From Xanthomonas arboricola (lineage in GTDB: Bacteria; Pseudomonadota; Gammaproteobacteria; Xanthomonadales; Xanthomonadaceae): 64,000 nucleotides of DNA. This document shows, one piece after another, positions 25,572 through 33,287 of this stretch. The stretch's first letter is position 1. Each line of letters opens with the position of its first letter. The DNA lies in the NCBI RefSeq assembly GCF_002940665.1, contig NZ_MIGY01000003.1, forward strand, positions 973,573 through 1,037,572, given 5' to 3'. Below the pieces are notes generated by a model that worked only from the letters and a program-made list of their open reading frames with translations, had not been told where the DNA came from and ran no database searches. Position numbers and translations under genes: made by a program.

Positions 25572-27050
25572 TCAGCAGGGACGATCGGCGGTCAGGCCGC
25601 AGGTCCAGCCCTGCCACCAGGTGTCGTTGGCATCGCGCACGCCACCGATGTAGTTCACCTGCTGGAAGAAGCTGCTCACCCCGTTCAAGCCCTGGAAGGC
25701 CGGCACGGCGCTTTCGTTGGCGCCATTGACGAAGGTGTTCTGCAACGTGGACACGCCGTTGGCGACGTTGTTGGTGCCGGCCGCGAACTGGGTGGCCGCA
25801 CGCGCGTCGCTGCCGAAAGCCGTCGGGCAGGCGAAGAACACCGAGTTGAAGGTTCCGAGCGTGTCGGCATCGGCCAGGTTGAAGCACACCAGGCCATCAC
25901 CGCTGCCACCGGCCGGACGCGTGACGACCGAGTTGTAGAACGCGGCCTGCGTGCCCTGGTTGAGCATGATCGCCGCACCGGCGCGCGCATTGCCCACGTA
26001 GGTGAAGTTGGCCACCTTCGGGCGCGAATACGGCTGACGGCGCAGGCTGCTCCACTCGTTCATGCGGTCGCCGCCACCGGCGCGCTGCACCACGATGCCG
26101 AACTGCAGGGCACCGTTCCAGCCGGCATCGGTATCCAGCGAATCATCGTCGGCGCCGGTGATCACGATGTGGCTGCCGTTGACGGTGCCGCCGAACCATT
26201 CGATGCCGTCGTCGGAGCTATTGTGGATCTGCACATGATCCAGGCGCGTGCCGCTGCCCACGCCGGCCAGGGTGATGCCCTGCAACTCGTTGTTGGGCGA
26301 AATTTCGAAGCCCGAATACATCACCCGCAGGTAGCGCATGGAGCCGCTGTTGTCGGTGGCGCTGTTGCCACCGTAGAACGCGTTGGTACCTTCCACCTGC
26401 GCCTGGCATTCCGGCGTACCGGAGACCGTGGTGCCCGGGCAGTTGTTGATGGCCGCACGGCCCAGCACCACGATGCCACCCCACAAGCCGATGGTGTTGG
26501 CGCTAACCTGGCCCTCAAGCGCCTGGCGCGCGGTGAACACGATCGGGGCGGTGGCGCTGCCTTCGGCAAAGATCTGCGAACCGCGGTTGACCACGATGTA
26601 GTCGCTACCCGCCGAACCGAACAGGGTCACGCCCGGCTCGATGGTCAGGATGCCCTGCGTGCTGCCGGCGGCCGGTGCAATGGCGTTGCCGCCGCGGTCG
26701 GTGCCCACGTTGACGCGTCCGCTGATCGAATACGCCGTGCCCGCACGTGCCGGCACCACCAGGTTGCCGTTGATGGTGTCCGGCAGCTGGCAGGCGCGCA
26801 GCGTGTTGTTGGCGATGGTGCCGACGTTGGAGAAACCGGTCGGGCAATCGGCGGCCGGGCCGGTCGGTGTCGGAGCGGGCGTGGGTGCAGGCGTGGGCGC
26901 CGGGGTCGGTGCGGGGGCCGGCGTCGGTGCCGGCGGAAATGCGCCCTCGCCGGGCGAAGCGACACGATCGGCACCACCACCGCAGGCCGACAACGCCAGC
27001 GCGGTACCAAACGTCATGAGAAGTGTCTTGCTGCTATTGCGAACGGACAT
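25572..27050 (-). CDS. Surface-type lipoprotein with Ala/Thr-Pro linker and beta-helix-like domain
   Basis: 492 residues; ATG preceded by GGAGATCAGCCGC. The signal ends LALSAC with lipidated Cys23 followed by Gly-Gly-Gly, so outer-membrane retention is expected unless another system moves it. Residues 39-65 are a run of Ala-Pro and Thr-Pro dipeptides. The body has repeated Gly/Asn-rich strands (GRVNVGTDRGGNAIAP, LTIEPGVTLFG, IVVNRGSQIFAEGSATAPIVF, LDHVQIHNSSDDGIEWFGG) suggesting a right-handed parallel beta-helix. Function is unknown. The arrangement beside a receptor and a type II system resembles the Caulobacter ElpS locus, where the lipoprotein is a type II cargo; homology to ElpS was not tested. 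Confidence 0.8.
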   Translation of the reverse strand: MSVRNSSKTLLMTFGTALALSACGGGADRVASPGEGAFPPAPTPAPAPTPAPTPAPTPAPTPTGPAADCPTGFSNVGTIANNTLRACQLPDTINGNLVVPARAGTAYSISGRVNVGTDRGGNAIAPAAGSTQGILTIEPGVTLFGSAGSDYIVVNRGSQIFAEGSATAPIVFTARQALEGQVSANTIGLWGGIVVLGRAAINNCPGTTVSGTPECQAQVEGTNAFYGGNSATDNSGSMRYLRVMYSGFEISPNNELQGITLAGVGSGTRLDHVQIHNSSDDGIEWFGGTVNGSHIVITGADDDSLDTDAGWNGALQFGIVVQRAGGGDRMNEWSSLRRQPYSRPKVANFTYVGNARAGAAIMLNQGTQAAFYNSVVTRPAGGSGDGLVCFNLADADTLGTFNSVFFACPTAFGSDARAATQFAAGTNNVANGVSTLQNTFVNGANESAVPAFQGLNGVSSFFQQVNYIGGVRDANDTWWQGWTCGLTADRPC

Positions 27051-27171
27051 GCGGCTGATCTCCAGGTCAAGGAAGGTCCGGTATGAAGAGGAGTCGTCAA
27101 GAATTGGTTGCGTTCCGCTCACTGCAGTGGCGAGCACGTTCAAGATCCCCGTCACTTTTATAGGGGCTGTC

Positions 27172-27225
27172 TGTGTCATTTGTCTTACCACGACACAATT
27201 GACACATGCCTGCCACACACTGACA
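27172..27225. promoter_or_regulatory. TGACAC repeat array between the lipoprotein and oxygenase genes
   Basis: CGACAC (27191), TGACAC (27200), TGCCAC (27211) and TGACAT (27221) recur at 9-11-bp intervals. TGTGTCA (27172-27178) and TGACACA (27200-27206) form the same inverted pair seen upstream of xcsC. The array lies in the divergent interval serving both the lipoprotein-receptor operon and the oxygenase gene, and suggests shared control with the secretion operon. Confidence 0.5.
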
Positions 27226-27239
27226 TGCACTGTAGAAGG

Positions 27240-28100
27240 ATGACCTCGACCCCCATCCCCACTGCCCTGGGCAACTGGATCATTGCGCAGGCAGTGGCCG
27301 GCCAACTGCCTGAGCAAGCGCTACAGCCGCTCCTGGATCAAGGCTGGAACGAACAGGACGCCATCGACGCAGTCGAGGCATTGGTGCGCGACCACATCCA
27401 GCAGCACGCGCAGGCACATGGCCTGCCGATGCCGGTGCGTGTGCCCGCAGTGCTGCAGCACAACGATGCCTCGTTGCTGGACCTGGGCGATCGCCAGGTG
27501 CACGTGCTGGTCAGCCTGTTGCTGCCGCGCGTGGTGGTGCTGGGCGATTTCCTGTCCGATGCAGAATGCGAGGCATTGATCGCACTGGCGCAGCCACGCC
27601 TAGCGCGTTCGCGCACGGTGGACAACGACAACGGCGCGCAGATCGTGCATGCCGCGCGCACCAGCCACAGCATGTGCCTGCAGCTGGGGCAGGATGCGCT
27701 ATGCCAACGCATCGAGGCGCGCATCGCCCGCCTGCTCGACTGGCCCGTGGACCACGGCGAAGGACTGCAGGTCTTGCGCTATGCCACCGGCGCCGAATAT
27801 CAACCGCACTACGACTACTTCGACCCCGCTGCCGCCGGGACGCCGGTGCTGCTGCAGGCCGGCGGTCAGCGCGTCGCATCGTTGGTGATGTATCTCAACA
27901 CCCCGGAACGCGGCGGCGCCACGCGCTTTCCCGATGCGCACCTGGACGTCGCTGCGGTGAAGGGCAATGCGGTGTTCTTCAGCTACGACCGCCCGCATCC
28001 GATGACACGCAGCCTGCATGCCGGCGCCCCGGTCCTGGCCGGCGAAAAGTGGGTCGCAACCAAGTGGCTACGCGAACGCGCGGTCCGCATGCCCGGCTGA
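27240..28100 (+). CDS. 2-oxoglutarate/Fe(II) oxygenase, prolyl 4-hydroxylase-like
   Basis: 286 residues from the ATG at 27240; its AGAAGG lies directly against the start, so an ATG 15 bp upstream cannot be excluded. No signal peptide, so cytoplasmic. The N-terminal ~95 residues are helical; the catalytic half has LSDAECEALIALAQPRLARS, the iron ligands His190 and Asp192 in YQPHYDYFD, distal His260 in SLHAGAPV and the 2-oxoglutarate-binding Lys270 in GEKWVATKW. This is the P4H-type arrangement with all key residues present. It is divergent from the lipoprotein gene across a shared regulatory region. Substrate unknown; a proline-rich protein is a reasonable guess. Confidence 0.88.
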   Translation: MTSTPIPTALGNWIIAQAVAGQLPEQALQPLLDQGWNEQDAIDAVEALVRDHIQQHAQAHGLPMPVRVPAVLQHNDASLLDLGDRQVHVLVSLLLPRVVVLGDFLSDAECEALIALAQPRLARSRTVDNDNGAQIVHAARTSHSMCLQLGQDALCQRIEARIARLLDWPVDHGEGLQVLRYATGAEYQPHYDYFDPAAAGTPVLLQAGGQRVASLVMYLNTPERGGATRFPDAHLDVAAVKGNAVFFSYDRPHPMTRSLHAGAPVLAGEKWVATKWLRERAVRMPG

Positions 28101-28211
28101 GAGCGAAGATTGGAAGCTACGCAATCGCCAGGTGGACGACCATCGCGCACTGCTCTCAACGTTGCATACCGACCATCCCGACTGGTCCTTACCTGCCCAC
28201 CGTCGCGGGAC

Positions 28212-28237
28212 CTTACGCGGCATGGATGCCGCGTAAG
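28212..28237. repeat. Perfect 12-bp inverted repeat (REP-like)
   Basis: CTTACGCGGCAT and ATGCCGCGTAAG flank a 2-nt GG. It sits in the 229-bp convergent gap between the oxygenase and the VanZ-like gene. It may be a repetitive extragenic palindrome or serve as a terminator hairpin for either gene; no other copy was spotted in this window. Confidence 0.55.
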
Positions 28238-28329
28238 CGCCTACATGGACGTACTTGCAGCGTGTCCTGCGAGGGTGGGTGGGCAAGGGCCTTGCAGCAA
28301 AGTCACAGACCAGCTGCTCTACAACAGAT

Positions 28330-28746
28330 CTACCCGCGCGGCCCAAACATGCGCTGATCGATCCGCAACATCACCAACCGCAGCGGCGTCCATGCCAGGC
28401 ACAAGCCGGCGAGGATACCCAACGTATCGGCAAGCGCATCGTACGGATCCGCGCTGCGATTGGTGGTCAGTGCCCCTTGCGCGATCTCGATCCCGATCCC
28501 CAACAGCACCAATCCGAACGCCGCAAGCAACAGCGCGCGACGGGTGGCGAACAGCTGCACCGCCCCCCAGCACAACAACGCGAACGTCAAGAAATGCTCG
28601 GCCTTGTCGCTGTTGGAAGGAAGTTCCGGAAACTCTGGTGGCGGCCCCATGCATACCGCAATCACCATCAGGATTGCGGCGATCCACAGGCCTACCCACA
28701 ACCGTGGCCGCCGGAATGGACGCAGCGCCGCGCTCACAGCCGCCAT
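28330..28746 (-). CDS. VanZ-like membrane protein
   Basis: 138 residues with four hydrophobic segments. The motif SNSDKAEHFLTFALLCWG, followed by IEIAQGALTTNRSADPYDALADTLG, is the VanZ/YfiM signature in which the helices carry conserved His, Glu and Asp. VanZ confers modest teicoplanin resistance in enterococci; the role of chromosomal copies in proteobacteria is unknown. Its start overlaps the methyltransferase stop by 13 bp, so the two are coupled. Confidence 0.82.
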   Translation of the reverse strand: MAAVSAALRPFRRPRLWVGLWIAAILMVIAVCMGPPPEFPELPSNSDKAEHFLTFALLCWGAVQLFATRRALLLAAFGLVLLGIGIEIAQGALTTNRSADPYDALADTLGILAGLCLAWTPLRLVMLRIDQRMFGPRG

Positions 28747-29918
28747 GTGAGATCGCCCGCCAGAAATGCCGGCGCAAAATCGACATCGCGCGCAAAGCCC
28801 ATCACCTGGAAGCGCTCGCCCATTTCGCTGGGCAAGGTCAGCCGCTTGATCTGCTCACGCAGCCGCATGCGCCCCACTTCGTCGGTACGCGTGTCGGCCT
28901 GCGCCAGCAGGGCATCCAGGCCGTTGCCGAGCAGAAAGCTCGCTTGCGTGCAGTATCCGGCCAGTTCGAAACCGGCCCCGGTGCCGGCCTCGGCCAACGC
29001 CGTGAAGTCCACCGACGCAGTCAGATCCTGCAGGCCCGGCCAGCGATACAGGTCCTCATGCATGCGATGGCGATAGAACGCGCGCAAGGTGCCGTCTTCG
29101 CGCTGCGCGCGATAGAACTCGCCACGCGGGTAACCGTAGTCGACGAACAGCATCGCGCCGCGCTTCAGACCGCCAGCCACCGCCTGGACCCAGTAAGGCA
29201 ACTGCGGCAGCAACTCGGAGCGATAACCATCGGCGAAGGGCTGCTCCAGATAGCGCTCCAGATGCCGCACCGCCGCGCCCAGCAAGGCATCGGCCGGCTG
29301 CTCGCCGCGCGCGAATTGCTGCTGCGCGTCCAGCACCACGGTTTCCTCATACACCTCGCCATCGCGCAGCGTGAAGCGCGGCGTAGGCAATGCATCGATC
29401 ACTTCATTGGCGAACAGCACCCCATCCCAATCGTCCGGGAATGGACCGTCCAGCCACTCCACCAGATCGAAGACCGGCGGGATCAGGCTGCGTCCCAGGC
29501 GCTCGCGCTGACGCTCGCGCAGGTCGGCGCTGGGTTCCAGGATCGCGTAACGCTCCGGTAGCGCATCCAGCTCGAGCAGGCGCTTGAGCGTGACTTCGGC
29601 GAATGCACCGCTGCCGCCGCCCACTTCCAGCACGCGCGCCTGTGGCCCGAGCTGCTGCAGCACCGGCGCCAGCGCACCGGACACGGTGGCCGCGAACAAC
29701 GGCCCCAGCTCCGGTGCGGTGACGAAATCGCCAGCCTCGCCGAACTTGCTGGAGCCGGCGCTGTAATAGCCCAGGCCCGGCGCATACAACGCCAGTTCCA
29801 TGAAACGCGAAAACGGAATCGCACCACCGGCGGCGGCGATCTCGGCGCGCAGATGCGCAGCCAACCGATCGCTATGCGCCAGGGCGTCCGGATCGGGAGT
29901 AGGAAGGTCGGCGTGCAT
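28734..29918 (-). CDS. MidA/NDUFAF7-type SAM-dependent methyltransferase
   Basis: 394 residues from the ATG that begins HADLPTPDPDALAHS. Typical family motifs: IPFSRFMELALYAPGLGYYSAG, EAGDFVTAPELGPLFA, the SAM-binding RVLEVGGGSGAFAEVTL, and GVLFANEVIDALPTPRF. The mitochondrial relative NDUFAF7 methylates an arginine of a complex I subunit; bacterial targets are not known. It is divergent from the pteridine reductase with a 67-bp gap. Confidence 0.9.
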   Translation of the reverse strand: MHADLPTPDPDALAHSDRLAAHLRAEIAAAGGAIPFSRFMELALYAPGLGYYSAGSSKFGEAGDFVTAPELGPLFAATVSGALAPVLQQLGPQARVLEVGGGSGAFAEVTLKRLLELDALPERYAILEPSADLRERQRERLGRSLIPPVFDLVEWLDGPFPDDWDGVLFANEVIDALPTPRFTLRDGEVYEETVVLDAQQQFARGEQPADALLGAAVRHLERYLEQPFADGYRSELLPQLPYWVQAVAGGLKRGAMLFVDYGYPRGEFYRAQREDGTLRAFYRHRMHEDLYRWPGLQDLTASVDFTALAEAGTGAGFELAGYCTQASFLLGNGLDALLAQADTRTDEVGRMRLREQIKRLTLPSEMGERFQVMGFARDVDFAPAFLAGDLTWRL

Positions 29919-29985
29919 GCGGGCACCGGTTGCGGGGACAATGCACAGGATAGCCGAGCCCTTTGCAACGCCGAGCGAGTACGCC

Positions 29986-30723
29986 ATGACAGACAGTTCC
30001 AAGGTGGTGTTGATCACCGGTGCAGGCCGCCGTATCGGCGCCCAGATCGCCACCACACTGCATGCGGCCGGCCACCGCGTTGCCTTGCACGGGCACCGCT
30101 CCGGCGAGGCGCTCAGCGCGCGCGTAGCGCAGCTGTGCGCCCAGCGCGCCGGCAGTGCGCAGGCCCTGCACGCCGATCTGCGCTTGCCGGAGGCGCCGGC
30201 GCAGCTGGTCGCCGACTGCATCGCCGCGTTCGGCCGCCTGGATGGCGTGGTCAACAATGCTTCCGCGTTCTATCCCACCCCGCTCGGCGCAGCGACGGTG
30301 GCGCAATGGGACGAGTTGTTCGCAATCAATGCACGTGCGCCGTTCTTCATCGCCCAGGCTGCCGCCGCGCAGCTGCGCCAGCACCACGGCGCCATCGTCA
30401 ACCTCACCGACCTGCACGCGCAGCAGCCGATGCGCAACCACCCGCTGTACGGCGCGTCCAAGAGCGCGCTGGAAATGCTCACCCGCTCGCTCGCGCTGGA
30501 GCTGGCACCGGAGGTTCGCGTCAACGCGGTCGCGCCCGGTGCGATTCTGTGGCCGGACGAAGGCAAATCCGCAGATGCCAAACAGGCGCTGCTCGCACGC
30601 ACGCCGTTGGCACGCATCGGTACGCCCGAGGAAATCGCCGAGGCGGTGCGCTGGCTGCTGGACGACGCCAGCTTCGTCACCGGCCACACCCTGCATGTGG
30701 ACGGCGGCCGCCAGCTCAGTTGA
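29986..30723 (+). CDS. Pteridine reductase (short-chain dehydrogenase)
   Basis: 245 residues from the ATG at 29986. Rossmann motif VLITGAGRRIG with the Arg-Arg that favours NADPH, NNASAF, catalytic Tyr and Lys in YGASKSALE, and a C-terminal TGHTLHVDGGRQLS. These match the PTR1/FolM pteridine reductases that reduce dihydro-pterins or dihydrofolate. A convergent folK 12 bp downstream supports a folate or pterin role. Confidence 0.9.
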   Translation: MTDSSKVVLITGAGRRIGAQIATTLHAAGHRVALHGHRSGEALSARVAQLCAQRAGSAQALHADLRLPEAPAQLVADCIAAFGRLDGVVNNASAFYPTPLGAATVAQWDELFAINARAPFFIAQAAAAQLRQHHGAIVNLTDLHAQQPMRNHPLYGASKSALEMLTRSLALELAPEVRVNAVAPGAILWPDEGKSADAKQALLARTPLARIGTPEEIAEAVRWLLDDASFVTGHTLHVDGGRQLS

Positions 30724-30735
30724 GCTACAACGACG

Positions 30736-31248
30736 CTACCGCGCCACATCCAGCGCCGGAGCCGCGTCCAACGCAACCGTCGCAAACGCAATGCCGTACT
30801 GGGGATGCGCCTGCCACAGCGCGGCCAGGGTCTGTCCGCTCAGCGGGTCGACAAAGTCGGGCGCGATATCGGCCAGCGGCTTCAACACGAAGGCATGTTT
30901 GAGCTCGGGCCGCGGAATGCGTAGATGCCCGGGGCCTTCGATGATGCAATCGCCGAAGAACACCACATCCACGTCCAGGGTGCGGTCGCTGAAACGCGGG
31001 CCGCTGCGATCGCGGCCGTGCGTATCTTCCAGCGCATGCAGCCAGTGGTCGAGCGCAGGCAGGTCCATGTCCGTGTCCAGCGCCACGGCGTTGTTGACGA
31101 AGTCCGGCCCGTCGAAGCCCACCGCCGGCGTGCGATACGCCGGCGAGATGGCAAGTTGGCCGAAGCGCGCGCGCAAGGCGTCGACGGCCAGGCGCAGGTA
31201 GTGGGTCGGCTGGAGGTTGCTGCCGAGGCTGAGAAGCACGGTGGTCAT
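30736..31248 (-). CDS. folK: 2-amino-4-hydroxy-6-hydroxymethyldihydropteridine diphosphokinase
   Basis: 170 residues. N-terminal LLSLGSNLQPTHYL, central FVNNAVALDTDMD and RDRSGPRFSDRTLDVDVVFFGD are HPPK hallmarks; the Asp pair in LDVDVVFFGD binds magnesium. It catalyses ATP-dependent pyrophosphorylation before dihydropteroate synthase. It lies 92 bp downstream of the hybrid kinase on the same strand and converges with the pteridine reductase gene. Confidence 0.95.
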   Translation of the reverse strand: MTTVLLSLGSNLQPTHYLRLAVDALRARFGQLAISPAYRTPAVGFDGPDFVNNAVALDTDMDLPALDHWLHALEDTHGRDRSGPRFSDRTLDVDVVFFGDCIIEGPGHLRIPRPELKHAFVLKPLADIAPDFVDPLSGQTLAALWQAHPQYGIAFATVALDAAPALDVAR

Positions 31249-31340
31249 GCGTTATTCGCGCATGCGGCCAGCGTGGGCGTCAACTGTTGCAATCGTCGCG
31301 CACCTTGGCCTGCCCGCCCGTAGTACGCCAGACCCTGGCC

Positions 31341-32843
31341 TCAGGCCACTTCCAGCGCATGCGCCACGGCGCGGAACACCCGGCGCATTTCCAGCGGTTT
31401 GCGCAACACATGCACCGGCAGTTCCGGCGGGAAATGCGAACGTTGCAGCGGCGCGCCGACGTCTTCGAGCACGATCGCCGGGCCGTGATAGCCCAGTTCC
31501 TGCATGCTCAACAGCACGCTCACCGCCGAGAGCTGGATGATGTCGCTGTCGATGATCACCAGGTCCGGCATCGCGTGCTGCTGCACCAGCTGCAGCGCCG
31601 CCGCACCGTCGGTTGCCAGCTGCGGTTGATAGCCCTGGCTGGACAAGGCGTTGCCCAGCAGCGACAGGCGCGTGGCCTCGCCATCCACCAACAGGATGCG
31701 CTGCCCATGCCCCAACGCCAGCGGCGGCTCGGGATCGGCAACCGTCCCCGCGGCCGCACGCATCGGCACGATCATGTCGAAACGCGTGCCCTCGCCCAGG
31801 CGGCTGTCGACCACGATGCTGCCGCCGTAGCTTTCGACGATGCGCTTGCAGGAAATCAGTCCCAGGCCGGTACCGTCGGCCTTGGTGGTGAAGAAGGGGC
31901 TGAACAGGCGTGCGCGGGTGTCCTCGCTCATGCCCACGCCGGTGTCGGCCACGCTCATGCGCACGCGCGCGCCATCATGGCGGTCGGCAGACAGGGTCAA
32001 CGTCCCGCCGCCCGGCATCGCCTGGATCGCGTTCAGGCCCAGGTTGAGCAGGCACTGCTGCAACTCGGTGTAGTTGGCCTCGATGGTCAGATCCAGCGGG
32101 ATCGTGTCCATCTGCAGGCGCACGCCGTCGGGCAGGCTGCTCTTGAGCAGCATCTGCACGGCCTGGAACAGGCTGGCGATCGACACCTGCTCGCGCGGCT
32201 TGTTGGAGCCACGCACGAACGACAGCATCGACTCGGCCATCTCATGCCCGCGCCGGCCGCACTCGGCCACCACGTTGGCCAGCTGACGCAGCTGCGGATC
32301 GTCGGTGCGTCCGGCCAGCAGGTCGGGCACGATCAGCAATGGCTGCAGGATGTTGCGCAGGTCGTGGCTCAACCCGGCCGCCAGCATCGCCAGGCTTTCC
32401 AGCCGCTGCGCACGCATCAGCTCGCTCTCCACGCGCTGACGTTCCAGATCCGCACGCGCCTCGCGGATCGCGCGGATCACTGCGCTGGGCAGCCGTGTCG
32501 GGTTGTGCTTGATGATGTAGTCGTTGGCGCCATCCTGCAGCGCCTTGACCGCGGTTTCCTCGCCCATCGTGCCGGAGACGAAAATGAAGGGCGTGGCGCC
32601 GTTCTGGCGCACCAGGCGCAGCGCCTGATGGCCGGAAAACCCGGGCATGCTCAGATCCGACAGCACGATGTCCGGCTGGAATGCATCCAGTGCGGCACGC
32701 AGCGATGGTTCGCTGTCCACACGCTCGAACGCCGCATCCAGCCCGGCATCGAGCAGCTGGTCGGACAACAGCTCAGCGTCTTCCGGTGAATCTTCCACCA
32801 GAAGGATCTTCAGCTGCTCCAGTTTGCCCCCCTCATGCAGCAT
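31341..32843 (-). CDS. Hybrid sensor kinase, REC-HisKA-HATPase-REC
   Basis: 500 residues; the ATG is 3 bp after the response regulator stop. An N-terminal receiver (ILLVEDSPEDAELL, VLSDLSMPGFSG, DYIIKHNP) is followed by a coiled linker, a His box (LAAGLSHDLRNILQPL), an ATPase domain (LLNLGLNAIQAMPGGG, VADTGVGMS, GTGLGLISCKRIVESYGG) and a second receiver. No membrane segment, so a soluble kinase taking signal through its own receiver. The C-terminal receiver reads ILLVDGEA where VDDE is usual, so one of the acidic Mg-binding residues is missing although the phospho-acceptor (VIIDSD) and Lys remain. Confidence 0.9.
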   Translation of the reverse strand: MLHEGGKLEQLKILLVEDSPEDAELLSDQLLDAGLDAAFERVDSEPSLRAALDAFQPDIVLSDLSMPGFSGHQALRLVRQNGATPFIFVSGTMGEETAVKALQDGANDYIIKHNPTRLPSAVIRAIREARADLERQRVESELMRAQRLESLAMLAAGLSHDLRNILQPLLIVPDLLAGRTDDPQLRQLANVVAECGRRGHEMAESMLSFVRGSNKPREQVSIASLFQAVQMLLKSSLPDGVRLQMDTIPLDLTIEANYTELQQCLLNLGLNAIQAMPGGGTLTLSADRHDGARVRMSVADTGVGMSEDTRARLFSPFFTTKADGTGLGLISCKRIVESYGGSIVVDSRLGEGTRFDMIVPMRAAAGTVADPEPPLALGHGQRILLVDGEATRLSLLGNALSSQGYQPQLATDGAAALQLVQQHAMPDLVIIDSDIIQLSAVSVLLSMQELGYHGPAIVLEDVGAPLQRSHFPPELPVHVLRKPLEMRRVFRAVAHALEVA

Positions 32844-32846
32844 GGG

Positions 32847-33287
32847 TCAGTCCAGCTCCGGTGCCTGATTGATGACCGCCCAGAAGGTGCCGAGCGTCTT
32901 GACTGCGTTGAAGAACTGATCCACGTCCACCGGCTTGACCACATAGGCATTCACGCCCAGGTCCCAGCTGCGGGCCAGGTCGCTCTCTTCGCGCGAGGAC
33001 GACAGGATCACCACCGGCAGGCGCTTGAGCGACTCCTCGCTGCGGATCTGCTTGAGCACTTCCAGCCCGTCCAGGCGCGGCATCTTGATGTCCAGCAGCA
33101 ACACCGCCGGCAGGCCTTCCTCGCGATCGGCGAAGATGCCCCGACGCAACAGATAGTCCATGGTTTCGACGCCGTCCTCGACATGCACGATCGGATTGGC
33201 CAGGCGGGCTTCGCGCAGGGCATCGACGGCCATTTCCGCATCGGCCGGGCTGTCTTCTGCCAGAAGAATGGTACGGATGGCGGTCAT
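32847..33287 (-). CDS. Single-domain response regulator (Rcp1/CheY-like)
   Basis: 146 residues; the ATG overlaps the sensor kinase stop as ATGA. One receiver domain: acid pair in ILLAEDSPADAEM, phospho-acceptor Asp in VLLLDIKMPRLDG, VVILSSSREESDL and the Lys in YVVKPVDVDQF. This extended form is the partner of phytochrome-like kinases (Rcp1 type). There is no output domain, so it probably relays phosphate, plausibly to the downstream hybrid kinase. Confidence 0.92.
   Translation of the reverse strand: MTAIRTILLAEDSPADAEMAVDALREARLANPIVHVEDGVETMDYLLRRGIFADREEGLPAVLLLDIKMPRLDGLEVLKQIRSEESLKRLPVVILSSSREESDLARSWDLGVNAYVVKPVDVDQFFNAVKTLGTFWAVINQAPELD

Noticed and set aside
31287..32789. Plus-strand 500-codon frame mirroring the hybrid kinase
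   Set aside because: It is the antisense shadow of a gene with complete kinase and receiver motifs.
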